From Mucilaginibacter empetricola (GTDB lineage Bacteria; Bacteroidota; Bacteroidia; Sphingobacteriales; Sphingobacteriaceae), in NCBI RefSeq assembly GCF_024808665.1, contig NZ_JANUBZ010000007.1:1-64000 (forward strand): a DNA stretch of 64,000 nt. The letters run 5' to 3'. Position 1 is the first letter of the stretch; each line of letters starts with the position of its first letter. The translations under genes and the position numbers were made by a program. The notes beneath the pieces were generated by a model. The model searched no databases and was not told the DNA's origin. It saw nothing but the letters and a program-made list of their open reading frames with translations. Shown one piece after another: positions 17,523 through 26,239 of the stretch.

Positions 17523-18074
17523 TTGAGCCGTAAACAGAAAATATCATTATCAGAAGAGGAATTGGTACTTGCATTGCGAAATCGTGAAAAGATTGCAATA
17601 GAGGCGCTTTATGATATGTATTCTTCCTCTTTATATGGCGTTATCTCGCGTATAATTATTGATACGCCAACTTCCGAAGATGTATTGCAGGAAACTTTTG
17701 TAAAAATATGGCATTCCTTTTCGAGCTACAGCACCGAAAAAGGACGCCTTTTTACATGGATGATTAATATTGCCCGCAACCTGGCGATAGACAAATTAAG
17801 ATCAAAAGACTTTAAAAATCAGAATAAAAACCAAGAGCTTGAAAATAACGTAACTTCCATAGACGAACAAATAAATACAATCTACAAACCTGAGCTGTTG
17901 GGTATTAAGGACTTAGTGGAAACATTAAAGCCCGAACAGAAGTCAATTCTTGATCTGGTATACTTTAAAGGTTATACCCACGTGGAAGCCGCCGAAGAAC
18001 TCGGCATTCCGCTGGGCACCATTAAAACCCGATTGCGAATGGCCATTCAACAACTCAGGAAACATTTTAATTGA
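17523..18074 (+). CDS. ECF RNA polymerase sigma factor
   Basis: 183 aa. Region 2 (about 20-90: VLQETFVKIWHSFSSYSTEKGRLFTWMINIARNLAIDKLR) and region 4 (about 125-180: LKPEQKSILDLVYFKGYTHVEAAEELGIPLGTIKTRLR) are complete. The best start is TTG at 17523 (SRKQKISLSEEE); no ATG gives the full N-terminus. The anti-sigma gene begins 11 bp downstream, so the pair is one operon controlled by an envelope signal. Confidence 0.92.
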   Translation: MSRKQKISLSEEELVLALRNREKIAIEALYDMYSSSLYGVISRIIIDTPTSEDVLQETFVKIWHSFSSYSTEKGRLFTWMINIARNLAIDKLRSKDFKNQNKNQELENNVTSIDEQINTIYKPELLGIKDLVETLKPEQKSILDLVYFKGYTHVEAAEELGIPLGTIKTRLRMAIQQLRKHFN

Positions 18075-18084
18075 AAGGTTAGAA

Positions 18085-18906
18085 GTGGAAGACATTAAAG
18101 CATATATGGAAACGGGTATACTGGAACTTTACGTTCTGGGGGATATTAGTCCCCAGGAGAAGTTACAGGTAGAGGAGATGGTTGCGAAACACCCACTGAT
18201 TAAGGCGGAGTTGGAAGAAATTGAGTTATCTATGGAGTTATTTGCCCAGGAAAATGCAATTGAGCCGAACGAAGCACTAAGAAGCAGAATTTTAAACAGC
18301 GTTTTAACTAATTTTAACGATGATAGCACCTTCTCTACGGTAGCTAATAAAATTGAAGATAACGTTATAAGCCTGCCGGCAGCAAAATCAAGCAGCTTTT
18401 ATAAATATGCCTTTGCGGCTTGCCTTGCTTTATTGCTGGCAAGTGGAGTGGCATTGATCAGTTTATACGGCAAATTGCAGGATTCTTATACCCAAATAGC
18501 AACATTACAGACCAATAATCAGCATTTTGCCAACCAGGTTAATTTTAAAGAAGGCGAGTTACAGGTATTGCGCGATACTTCCTTTAAATTTTTAAAACTG
18601 CAAGGAACAGCACACTCTCCAGATGCCGGCTTAACGGTTGCCTGGAGCCCGGCCCGCAAAAAAGTTTGGATAGATTTACGCTCACTAAAAATGCCGGTTA
18701 ATGATAGCACGCACCAATACCAGCTTTGGGCTTTGGTTGGCGGCAAACCGGTTGATTTGGGTGTATTTGATAAAACTGCCGATTCAACGGATATGAAGGA
18801 AATGAAATCAACTGCCCTGGCCGATGCGTTTGCGGTAACGTTGGAACCAAAAGGCGGCAGTGTTTCGCCTACTATGGATCAAATGATGGTTGTTGGTAAA
18901 TTTTAA
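18085..18906 (+). CDS. anti-sigma factor, RskA-like
   Basis: 273 aa from GTG at 18085 (MEDIKAYMETGILELYVLG); an ATG at 18106 is an alternative, but the GTG start keeps the typical N-terminal block and has AAAGG upstream. A cytoplasmic anti-sigma part (1-85), one membrane helix (about 110-132), a short coiled segment and a periplasmic RskA-C domain (about 175-273; WIDLRSLKMPVNDSTHQYQLWALVGGKPVDLGVF) follow. It should hold the upstream ECF sigma inactive until proteolysed. Confidence 0.88.
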   Translation: MEDIKAYMETGILELYVLGDISPQEKLQVEEMVAKHPLIKAELEEIELSMELFAQENAIEPNEALRSRILNSVLTNFNDDSTFSTVANKIEDNVISLPAAKSSSFYKYAFAACLALLLASGVALISLYGKLQDSYTQIATLQTNNQHFANQVNFKEGELQVLRDTSFKFLKLQGTAHSPDAGLTVAWSPARKKVWIDLRSLKMPVNDSTHQYQLWALVGGKPVDLGVFDKTADSTDMKEMKSTALADAFAVTLEPKGGSVSPTMDQMMVVGKF

Positions 18907-18962
18907 TTGCCGGCGTCCTCTATCCACCTTATATACAATCCCCTATTTTATATTCATAAAGT

Positions 18963-19004
18963 AAATGTTTTTGAAAAAATAAATTTTCAAAAACATTTTT
19001 TTTT
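18963..19004 (+). terminator. intrinsic terminator after the sigma/anti-sigma operon
   Basis: A perfect 15-bp stem (18963-18977 with 18984-18998), a 6-nt loop and a following run of T to 19004. The stem is A/T-rich. Confidence 0.8.
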
Positions 19005-19206
19005 GTGACTTGTTGGCACCTTAAGTTACAATTAACAATAAAAATGATTTTTTACGTTTTATTGTAACTAAGGCACTAGGTAAAACGTCTTATATAAATA
19101 AGGCGCTAAACCGGGAAAAGCTATGAATACCACTACCTATGAGTTTTTAGCACGGCCTTTTGAGATTTGAGTATTTAGTTCTTGATAAGATCAGTTAATA
19201 GTTAAT
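19005..19206. other. intergenic region with an imperfect hairpin and a 15-codon open frame
   Basis: A near-palindrome joins GTTACAA (about 19024) to TTGTAAC (about 19062) with CCTTA/TAAGG flanks. Downstream, ATG at 19123 opens a 15-codon frame, MNTTTYEFLARPFEI, ending at 19170, with GGGAAAAG upstream that might serve as a ribosome-binding site. A terminator follows at 19207. This could be a small RNA or sORF unit. I know no homologue; coding status is doubtful. Confidence 0.3.
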
Positions 19207-19239
19207 AAACGGTTGTACAAATACTTGCAACCGTTTTTT
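19207..19239 (+). terminator. intrinsic terminator before the 3' end of nnr
   Basis: AAACGGTTG (19207-19215) pairs with CAACCGTTT (19228-19236) across a 12-nt loop, and the T-run extends to 19239. It faces the convergent nnr stop at 19238, so it may serve both directions. Confidence 0.7.
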
Positions 19240-20743
19240 ATGCCATTAACTTTGCCATTGTAGCGGGTATTCTTGCGGCCAACTGCCCCGGCAAAACTAC
19301 GTTGAGGCGATTAGGCAATGCCAGCTCATCACCGGCTTTGCCATGAATATAAGCGCCTATGATACATGCTTCTTCTGGCGTGTATTGCTGTGCCAGCAAT
19401 GAAGTAATAATTCCAGTAAGTACATCGCCCATGCCGCCGCTGGCCATTGCCGCATTACTGCTGGTATTAAAATATACTTTCCCTGCGGGAGTGATCACTA
19501 TGGTATAATCGTTTTTTAAAAGAATGTTTACCGAAAACTCCGCTGCCTTTTGAATACCCGTTTGTATCCTTTGCCACCAGTTAGTATGTTCGCCAAAAAG
19601 CCTGTCGAACTCTTTCATATGCGGCGTTAAAATGCTACCTGCCGGCACGCATTTCCAAAGCGACCGATGGGTTGACAATAAATTAAGGGCATCGGCATCA
19701 AAAACAATTGATTTTTTATAATTGGTTAATATGTCTGTTAAAAGCGCCAAAGCCATTTCATCTTTGCCTAAGCCCGGCCCCACTCCTACCACATTAAATG
19801 TTTCCCAGGTTATACGGGGTTGTTCGGCACCGTTACGCACTATGGCCATAATCTCGGGCAAGTAGCTATTTAGGGCTATTAGTCCGCCCTGTGGTATGCA
19901 GGCGGTGGTTAGTCCTGCACCAGCATAAGCGCAACCTGCCGAGCAAAGCAACGCTGCACCCATGGTTTCCGCTTGTCCCGCAACGATCAGCGCATGCCCA
20001 TACGTGCCTTTATTACTGAAGCGATGCCTCGGTTTCAGCATTTGACGGACGTCTTTTTCCTCAACAGCATGGTAGGGCGAGTTAAGTAAGCCTATAAACT
20101 TTTCATTAAGGCCAATGTTTAATACTTCCAGGCAATCAACATAGGGTCCTGATTCGGGCAGTAAAAAATTAATTTTAGGCTGCTGAAAGGTAATAGTTAG
20201 GCTTGATTTTATGGCCACTGCATCCGGCGGTACTTCACCATCGGCAAAAAAACCGGTTGGTATGTCAACCGCCACTACTATTCTTTTTAAATCATTAATA
20301 AAACTTACCAGCCTTTTGTAATCATCCTCAAGGGGCTTGTTTAAACCCGTGCCCAGCAAAGCATCAATAATTATTGCGCTATTATCTTCCGGAAAATACC
20401 CGCCATTGCTGATTTCGGTAAGCTGCACACTCTTTTGCTGTAATCTTTCTAAATTCTGATCAAAATCACTTGTCGACTTATCAGAAAAACGGGCTATTCT
20501 CACGTTTAACGATTTGTATTGATGATCTGTTAACATCCGCGCAATAGCCAATCCGTCGCCGCCATTGTTTCCGGTACCGCAATACACGGTTATAGCTTGT
20601 TTTTTATCGGGAAAATGATTGATAAACCAACCCACAAAAACCTTTGACGCACGCTCCATTAAGTCAATAGATGAAATGGGCTCATGCGCAATGGTATAAG
20701 CATCAGCTTCACGAATTTGGGCGGAGGTGAGTAAAGGCAGCAT
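19238..20743 (-). CDS. nnr: bifunctional NAD(P)H-hydrate epimerase / ADP-dependent dehydratase
   Basis: 501 aa, the usual fused form. The N-terminal YjeF_N epimerase (about 1-215; GNNGGDGLAIARML near 58) converts R- to S-NAD(P)HX, and the C-terminal ribokinase-like dehydratase (about 230-495; VGPGLGKDE, FDADALNLL, and NAAMASGGMGDVLTG near 440) restores NAD(P)H using ADP. It is a cytoplasmic metabolite-repair enzyme. It stands alone, with a repeat element upstream. Confidence 0.95.
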   Translation of the reverse strand: MLPLLTSAQIREADAYTIAHEPISSIDLMERASKVFVGWFINHFPDKKQAITVYCGTGNNGGDGLAIARMLTDHQYKSLNVRIARFSDKSTSDFDQNLERLQQKSVQLTEISNGGYFPEDNSAIIIDALLGTGLNKPLEDDYKRLVSFINDLKRIVVAVDIPTGFFADGEVPPDAVAIKSSLTITFQQPKINFLLPESGPYVDCLEVLNIGLNEKFIGLLNSPYHAVEEKDVRQMLKPRHRFSNKGTYGHALIVAGQAETMGAALLCSAGCAYAGAGLTTACIPQGGLIALNSYLPEIMAIVRNGAEQPRITWETFNVVGVGPGLGKDEMALALLTDILTNYKKSIVFDADALNLLSTHRSLWKCVPAGSILTPHMKEFDRLFGEHTNWWQRIQTGIQKAAEFSVNILLKNDYTIVITPAGKVYFNTSSNAAMASGGMGDVLTGIITSLLAQQYTPEEACIIGAYIHGKAGDELALPNRLNVVLPGQLAARIPATMAKLMA

Positions 20744-20823
20744 ATAAGCTAAAGTTACGATTGTTTGTTTTTGTTTGGAAGAAATTTGTAATAGTAAGCG
20801 TAGTCTTTAATAAATACGATGTC

Positions 20824-21071
20824 ATTACGAAGTTTTGAAAACTTAGTAAGTTTTTCAGTGTGAATGACCCCATCGGGGTCGAATATTGGTAGAAAAAAAA
20901 CGATAACAATTATGCCGTGCCGTAGGTACCAAACCTATACGCGGGCAAGATGGCGTACCTACAGCACGCTAAAATTGGTCACAACGATATTTCTACCGAC
21001 ATTTTGCACCTATGGCGCATCATTGTCATTTCTCCTTCAGGTTCCCCAGGATTTTAACGCTCACCATGACA
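20824..21071 (+). repeat. ~245-bp hairpin-rich dispersed repeat, copy 1
   Basis: It aligns along its whole length, with scattered substitutions, to the reverse complement of 51977-52220. In order: an end palindrome TTACGAAG...CTTAGTAAG (20824-20850), a GACCCC-ATC-GGGGTC hairpin (20866-20880), a long hairpin with arms CGTGCCGTAGGTAC and GTACCTACAGCACG (about 20917-20968), and a conserved tail to ATGACA. It fills most of the 345-bp gap between nnr and the sigma gene. Mechanism of spread is unknown; no transposase gene is attached. Confidence 0.85.
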
Positions 21072-21088
21072 GAGGTGGTGTGGGCAAG

Positions 21089-22342
21089 TTATTGATTTAT
21101 ACCCAGCAATAATTTATCCAGATTCTTTTTTATGGTTTCCTTATCGGTGTTTGATTTTGCCAGTTTTAATGCCATTTGTAAATGTGCTACAGCTTTTTTA
21201 TTATCCACATCGGTATACAAATAACCCAACAGTGAATGATATAAATGACTACTATCCAATTTTAATTTCTCCGCCTCAATTATGGCAGCTTCTTTACCGT
21301 CGGCTTTAGCCAAAGCATAAGTACGGTTTAAAGCCGCAATTGGCGAGTACTCTGTTATCAAGAGTTTATTATACAACTGCAATATCCGCTCCCATTTTTC
21401 GGGTGTATCATTCTTATCGGTGTGTTGCAGGGCGATGGCCGCTTCCAGGTGATATTTTGATAATACATTACCCTTCGCCGCCAGGTTTAAATAATATTCG
21501 CCCTGTACAATCAGTTCCTTATCCCATAAGCTGGCATCCTGATCGTCATATAAAATTAAGTCGCCGTTAACAGCTATTCGCGCCTCAAATCGCGAAGCAT
21601 GGAAACACATCAGCGCCAGCAGGGCATTTACCGGTGGTTTATTGGTATTAGCATTTTCGGTAAGTAGGTAAGCCAGGCGCATGGCTTCCAGGCAAAGATC
21701 TTTTCTTAAGGCAGTGTTTTGCGATATGGAATAATACCCTTCATTAAACAGCAGGTAAAGGGTAGTTAATACAGTTTCCAGCCTTTTGTCAATTTCGGAT
21801 TTACCTGGGAAAGCAATTTTTACCTTTTCGCTCCTCAGCTTTTCTTTGGCTCTGAAAAGGCGTTTATTAATAGTTTCCCTGTTGCTTAAAAAGGCATCGG
21901 CAATTTCTTCAATTCCAAAACCGCAAAGTATGCGCAGTGACAATCCGATCTGCGCTTCAGCCGAAATGGCGGGATGGCAAATAGCAAACATCATTTGCAG
22001 CTGGCTATCCACGATGTTCTTTTCAGACAGGTCAATGTCTATAGGCTGCAACTCAGTGGCCGATTGCTGCAATTGCAGTTTTACTTTTCCAGCAAATACA
22101 GCGTCATGTTTCAGGTAATCTTTTGCGCGATTTTTAGCTACGGTGTATAACCAGGCTACCGGGTTATCGGGCACTCCCTTCATTCCCCAGGTTTCGGCGG
22201 CTAACAGAAAGGTGTCGCTGGCTATGTCTTCTGCAATCTCAATATGATCAAACCCGAAAAGCCGACCCAGCACCGCGGTAATTTTACTATACTCCGTTCT
22301 GAATAAATGCGGGATAAGCTCGTTACCTGCTGCCATAAACAA
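21089..22342 (-). CDS. ECF42-like sigma factor with C-terminal extension
   Basis: 417 aa, more than twice the size of a normal ECF sigma. Region 2 (about 10-75; DIASDTFLLAAETWGMKG, AWLYTVAKNRAKDYLK) and region 4 (about 110-165; LRILCGFGIEEIADAFLSNRETINKRLFRAKEKL) are followed by a helical, TPR-like extension (about 180-417) with repeats such as LLGYLYTDVDNKKAVAHLQMAL. ECF42 sigmas have this extension in place of an anti-sigma partner and lie beside DGPF/YCII genes, as here. Targets are probably the YciI genes upstream. Confidence 0.9.
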   Translation of the reverse strand: MFMAAGNELIPHLFRTEYSKITAVLGRLFGFDHIEIAEDIASDTFLLAAETWGMKGVPDNPVAWLYTVAKNRAKDYLKHDAVFAGKVKLQLQQSATELQPIDIDLSEKNIVDSQLQMMFAICHPAISAEAQIGLSLRILCGFGIEEIADAFLSNRETINKRLFRAKEKLRSEKVKIAFPGKSEIDKRLETVLTTLYLLFNEGYYSISQNTALRKDLCLEAMRLAYLLTENANTNKPPVNALLALMCFHASRFEARIAVNGDLILYDDQDASLWDKELIVQGEYYLNLAAKGNVLSKYHLEAAIALQHTDKNDTPEKWERILQLYNKLLITEYSPIAALNRTYALAKADGKEAAIIEAEKLKLDSSHLYHSLLGYLYTDVDNKKAVAHLQMALKLAKSNTDKETIKKNLDKLLLGINQ

Positions 22343-22353
22343 ACTTAATGGTT

Positions 22354-22381
22354 AAAAAAAGGCCCGATAATTTACCGGGCC
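22354..22381 (-). terminator. intrinsic terminator between YciI gene and sigma gene
   Basis: On the minus strand GGCCCG (22381-22376) pairs with CGGGCC (22366-22361), followed by a run of seven T. It separates the upstream YciI gene from the sigma gene on the same strand. Confidence 0.75.
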
Positions 22382-22397
22382 GCATTAATTTCATTAA

Positions 22398-22742
22398 TTA
22401 CCCCATTTGTACAACGCCGCGTACTTCAACGCTGCCGCCATCTTTTAAAACCGGGCATCCTTTTGCAAGTTCAACAGCTTCGTCTTTTGTAGCCGCTTTA
22501 ATAATAATGAAGCCCAAAATAATCTCTTTAATTTCGGCATAAGGCCCATCGGTTACCAAACCGTTGGTTACTGTTGCTCCGTCAAATTCAAGGCGACCGC
22601 CTATGCTGGCCAGTTTATCCTGGGCGGCTATACTGCCAACCCAATCCTGCCATGGTTTGCTCACATCTTTCAATTGTTCGGGTGTAAGCGCATCGCGTTG
22701 TGCCACAGGTGCGTTTCTGAATACTAACATAAATTCTTTCAT
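22398..22742 (-). CDS. YciI/DGPF family protein (copy A)
   Basis: 114 aa, ferredoxin-like alpha+beta fold of the YCII family. It contains the signature DGPYAEIKE (about 76-84) and an N-terminal EFMLVFRNAP strand. Such proteins are the conserved genomic partners of ECF42 sigma factors; their biochemical role is unknown. A paralogue of the same length lies 75 bp upstream, so this is a tandem duplication. Confidence 0.9.
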   Translation of the reverse strand: MKEFMLVFRNAPVAQRDALTPEQLKDVSKPWQDWVGSIAAQDKLASIGGRLEFDGATVTNGLVTDGPYAEIKEIILGFIIIKAATKDEAVELAKGCPVLKDGGSVEVRGVVQMG

Positions 22743-22817
22743 CTTCTTAAAAATTAAATTGTTTATGCAGTAATGACGACTGCTATTTTTAAAATTGGAC
22801 AGGCACTCCCTTTTTTT

Positions 22818-23162
22818 TTAATTATTATTAGTCATAACCGGTCTTACTTCAACATAACCGCCTAAAAGCAATATCGGGCAACCATAACTCATTTCAAAGG
22901 CATCATCCAGCGAATCGGCCTTTACGGCAATAAAACCGCCTAAAATTTCTTTAACCTCTGCATAAGGACCATCCGTAACCACATTACCGGGTCTCAGGAT
23001 ACGACCTTCAAAGCCCAGGCGGCTGCCGCTTATAAATTTTCCTTTAGCGGTAATGGCAGCCAGCCATACATCCCATTTTTTTGCAAACTCCTGCATAACC
23101 TCCGGCGATGGCCTTGCATCGCCCGTTGGCGCGTTTCTGAAAAGCATTACAAACTCATTCAT
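22818..23162 (-). CDS. YciI/DGPF family protein (copy B)
   Basis: 114 aa, paralogue of the next gene: NEFVMLFRNAPTGDARP at the start, GSRLGFEGRILRP in the middle and DGPYAEVKEILGGF (about 71-84). It lies first in the row DGPF-DGPF-sigma on the minus strand. A stretch of T-rich sequence (22811-22819) separates the two copies. Function unknown beyond the ECF42 association. Confidence 0.9.
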   Translation of the reverse strand: MNEFVMLFRNAPTGDARPSPEVMQEFAKKWDVWLAAITAKGKFISGSRLGFEGRILRPGNVVTDGPYAEVKEILGGFIAVKADSLDDAFEMSYGCPILLLGGYVEVRPVMTNNN

Positions 23163-23233
23163 CGTAGTATTTTTTTAATTTATGAGCTATGACGATTGGT
23201 TTTTAACATATTGGACAATTGCAGCTATTTACT

Positions 23234-24421
23234 TTAAAACACCCTGCACAACAAGCCTTTCAAATATTCGCCCTCAGGGAATGACGATCTAACCGGGTGA
23301 TCTTCAGGCTGGCAAAATTGATGTATAAACTGTACCTGTTTGCCTGCATCCAATGCCGCCCAAGCCAAAACTTGTTTAAAAGTTTCCATATCCATAGCAC
23401 CCGAACAAGAGAAAGTCGCCAGCAAACCACCTTTATTCAACAGCAGCATGCCCAAACGGTTTAAATCTTTATATGCCCGTGAAGCCTTATCTAACGCGGA
23501 GCGCGATGGTGCATACTTGGGTGGATCGAGCACTACAACGTCAAAAAACTCACCTTCTTCTCTGAATTTTCGTAGCTGTTTATTTACGTCTGATGGTATC
23601 GTCGTTACTTTTTCGGCATCAAACTTATTAAGGCCGACATTCTCTTTTAAGGTATCGATAGCCAGGACCGAGCTATCCACACTGCTTACAGATGCTGCCC
23701 CAGCGTGTAAGCTATTTAGGGTAAAGCCGCCGGTATAGCTAAAGCAATCCAGCACTTTTTTGCCTTTGGCGTATGCTGCCAATATGCGGCGATTATCGCG
23801 CTGATCGCAATAAAAACCTGATTTTTGGCCTTCGGCGATGTTGATATTATAGGTTATTCCGTTTTCTCTTACCTCCACACGCTCCGGCGGATGAGTGCCT
23901 GCCAGTACTATGTTTTTTGTTTCTAAACCCTCATGCCCGCGCGATGATGCGTCGCTTTTGTCAAAAATGCTCTCGGGCTTTAACAGCTTTTGCAGCTCAT
24001 CAATAATAACAGTCAAGTTTTTTTCGATGCCTGATGTAAGTACCTGTACCGCCAAATGATTGGCGTATTTATCTACTATCAATCCCGGCAGGTAATCCGA
24101 TTCACTGAATATTAATCGGCAGGTATTGGTAATACCGTCAATTAAAATTTCCCGACGGCTTTCTACAGCCAAAGCCACTTTATCTCTGAACCATTGCTCA
24201 TCAACAGCCACATTTTCATCCCACTCCAGTAAACGCAAAGCAACGCGCGACTGATCATTATAAAAACCATAAGCCATAAAAGCACCTTTGGCATCAATCA
24301 AACGCACTATATCGCCATTTTCAGGCTTTCCTTTAACACCCTCAACAGCACCCGAAAACACCCAGGGATGTTTATGCAAAACCGCCTTTTCCTTACCTTT
24401 TTTTAGTATTACATCAATCAT
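23234..24421 (-). CDS. class I SAM-dependent rRNA methyltransferase (RlmI/RlmK-like)
   Basis: 395 aa. An N-terminal PUA domain (about 1-75; VLHKHPWVFSGAVEGV) is followed by an EEHEE-like linker and a Rossmann methyltransferase. Motif I is VLDCFSYTGGFTL (about 225-237), motif IV is VVLDPPKYAPSR (about 303-314) and the cysteine motif is LATFSCSGAMD (about 345-355), as in m5C 23S rRNA enzymes of the RlmI family. The exact target cytosine is inference. A heptamer repeat lies just upstream. Confidence 0.9.
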   Translation of the reverse strand: MIDVILKKGKEKAVLHKHPWVFSGAVEGVKGKPENGDIVRLIDAKGAFMAYGFYNDQSRVALRLLEWDENVAVDEQWFRDKVALAVESRREILIDGITNTCRLIFSESDYLPGLIVDKYANHLAVQVLTSGIEKNLTVIIDELQKLLKPESIFDKSDASSRGHEGLETKNIVLAGTHPPERVEVRENGITYNINIAEGQKSGFYCDQRDNRRILAAYAKGKKVLDCFSYTGGFTLNSLHAGAASVSSVDSSVLAIDTLKENVGLNKFDAEKVTTIPSDVNKQLRKFREEGEFFDVVVLDPPKYAPSRSALDKASRAYKDLNRLGMLLLNKGGLLATFSCSGAMDMETFKQVLAWAALDAGKQVQFIHQFCQPEDHPVRSSFPEGEYLKGLLCRVF

Positions 24422-24440
24422 GGATGCAAATGTAACAAAA

Positions 24441-24470
24441 AGCAGAAAGCTGAAAGACTAAAGCTAAAAG
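24441..24470. repeat. degenerate heptamer tandem repeat, AGCTRAA type
   Basis: Four units of exactly 7 bp (AGCAGAA, AGCTGAA and variants) from 24441 to 24468, then AG. It lies between the DNA polymerase IV stop and the methyltransferase start. Confidence 0.65.
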
Positions 24471-24494
24471 CCGGAATAATCTATGACCAGTTGG

Positions 24495-25613
24495 TTATGA
24501 AAACGGTAGTTTTAGTTGATCGGTCTCTTTTTCTTCTTTTTGTTTTGGGGTGATGTCGTGAAAATTGGAAAGGGAAATACCCAGTAATCTTATTCTTTTA
24601 TCCTCGGGCGATGTGGTGGCTAACAGACGCTTTGCAGTTGCGGTGATGGTTTCGAGATCGTTTATTCCTGATATAAAAGAGTGGTTCCGGGTTATCTGCT
24701 TAAAGTCGCTGTATTTTATTTTGAGGGTAACGGTGCGACCTTTTAGCTGGTAATTTTGCAGGCGGTTACAAACCGTTTGGGCTATTTTATCCAGTTCGGT
24801 TTCCATTTCTTCAATGGTGGTTAAATCGTAGGCGAAAGTATCTTCTGCCGCCAGCGATTTGGTTTCTCGATGGGGTTGCACCTCGCGATTATCAATGCCG
24901 CGCACTATGTTATAATAAAACCTGCCGGTTTTGCCAAAGTGCTTCACCAATTCATCTTCGGTCAGGTTTTTCAAATCGGCGCCAATATGCAGACCCATGT
25001 TTTTCATTTTCTGGGAGGTAACTTTCCCTACACCAAAAAACTTTTCGACAGGCAGTTTCTCCATAAACGCACCGATGGCAGACGGGCCGATAAACTTCAG
25101 TCCATCGGGCTTATTAATATCAGATGCTATTTTGGCTACGAATTTATTGATGGATACACCAGCAGATGCGGTTAGCTGCAACTCATCTTTTATTGCCTGT
25201 TTTATTTGTTGCGCTATTTCAATAGCCGAGCCTATGTTAAGTTTGTCGTTAGTAACATCCAGAAAGGCTTCATCCAGCGAAAGGGGTTCTATTAAATCGG
25301 TATAACGGCTAAAAATTTCTCTGATTTTTTGCGAAACCTCTTTATAGGCAGCAAAGCGCGGGCGCACAAATGTAGCATGCGGACAAAGCTGCAATGCCTG
25401 TTTGGATGACATAGCCGACCGGATGCCAAATTTTCGCGCCTCATAACTGGCTGTGGCCACTACCCCGCCCCTGCCCTCGGGCGAGCCACCAACAATCAGC
25501 GGAATTCCCCGATATTCGGGATTATCACGCTGCTCAACCGATGCATAAAACGCATCCATATCAATATGAATAATTTTACGATAGTTTTTGCCGGGTTCGT
25601 TTTCCATTACCAA
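24495..25613 (-). CDS. dinB: DNA polymerase IV (Y-family)
   Basis: 372 aa. The translesion polymerase motifs are intact: IHIDMDAFYASVEQRD (about 15-30) with the first catalytic aspartate, SLDEAFLDVT (about 112-121) with the second acidic pair, a helix-hairpin-helix thumb (FFGVGKVTSQKMKNMG, about 191-206) and a little-finger domain. The C-terminus ends QLKLPFS, matching the QLxLF-type clamp-binding motif. No LexA-type site was recognised upstream. Confidence 0.96.
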   Translation of the reverse strand: MVMENEPGKNYRKIIHIDMDAFYASVEQRDNPEYRGIPLIVGGSPEGRGGVVATASYEARKFGIRSAMSSKQALQLCPHATFVRPRFAAYKEVSQKIREIFSRYTDLIEPLSLDEAFLDVTNDKLNIGSAIEIAQQIKQAIKDELQLTASAGVSINKFVAKIASDINKPDGLKFIGPSAIGAFMEKLPVEKFFGVGKVTSQKMKNMGLHIGADLKNLTEDELVKHFGKTGRFYYNIVRGIDNREVQPHRETKSLAAEDTFAYDLTTIEEMETELDKIAQTVCNRLQNYQLKGRTVTLKIKYSDFKQITRNHSFISGINDLETITATAKRLLATTSPEDKRIRLLGISLSNFHDITPKQKEEKETDQLKLPFS

Positions 25614-25655
25614 TTAGCATCATGCTATGCAAATATATTGATAACTCAACCCAAA

Positions 25656-26177
25656 TTACGGCTTGCTAACTACTGGAGGGATATCATAGTTAATTACTAT
25701 AGTTGGCAACAGCGTGGTCAAATCTAAAATAGCCTGGTTATTAAATATAATGGGGGTGCGTTTGCTTACATAGTTGTAAACCGATTTCTGTATATCGCGG
25801 GTAACCGTGGCCGGAGGATTAAAATTGAAGGAAAAGGTGATTAAAAAATCATTCACTTTTACATCATCTGGAAGAACCCATTTGCGGTTAGTTTTTTTCA
25901 TTATATCAATAACCGGCTGTACTAAAGCCGCGTCATCAGCATAATAAACTACCATTTTTGTAACATTGCCTAACTGATCTGATGTAAATTTAAATACCAC
26001 TGTTCCTGTAGCCCGTTCCTGAATAATTTGAGGAGAAACCACCAAGCTGTCCTTCAAAAATTCCATCATATGCTCCTTACCTCCTCTAAACGGAAAAGGT
26101 GATTTCCTTTGGGCTATACCATAAAAAGACAATAAAATAAATATTACAGACAGTAAGCTCTTTTTTATTTTTTTCAA
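25656..26177 (-). CDS. secreted protein with a TonB-C-like domain
   Basis: 173 aa. A signal peptide (about 1-22) is followed by a single TonB C-terminal-like fold (about 45-125): GTVVFKFTSDQLGNVTKMVV followed by a W-containing strand and VNDFLITFSFNF. There is no membrane anchor or proline linker of a true TonB. The function is unclear; such free domains are common in Bacteroidota. It stands between the dinB and THUMP genes on the same strand. Confidence 0.65.
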   Translation of the reverse strand: MKKIKKSLLSVIFILLSFYGIAQRKSPFPFRGGKEHMMEFLKDSLVVSPQIIQERATGTVVFKFTSDQLGNVTKMVVYYADDAALVQPVIDIMKKTNRKWVLPDDVKVNDFLITFSFNFNPPATVTRDIQKSVYNYVSKRTPIIFNNQAILDLTTLLPTIVINYDIPPVVSKP

Positions 26178-26239
26178 ATCAATAATTTATCAGGTCATTA
26201 TGTGGGTAAGCAGGTTTAAAACTAAACCCGCTCATCCGG

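Noticed and set aside
17950..18084. Extending the anti-sigma gene upstream to 17950
   Set aside because: The extension overlaps the end of the sigma gene in another frame; the family N-terminus begins at the GTG at 18085.
20864..21112. Short open frame starting MTPSGSNIGRKK inside repeat copy 1, with a similar frame in copy 2
   Set aside because: The similarity of the two peptides follows from the DNA repeat, the frames cover hairpin arms, and the C-termini diverge completely after the repeat ends.
23340..23738. 132-codon frame antisense to the rRNA methyltransferase gene
   Set aside because: Lies wholly within a well-supported gene on the other strand, with no family resemblance and no ribosome-binding site.
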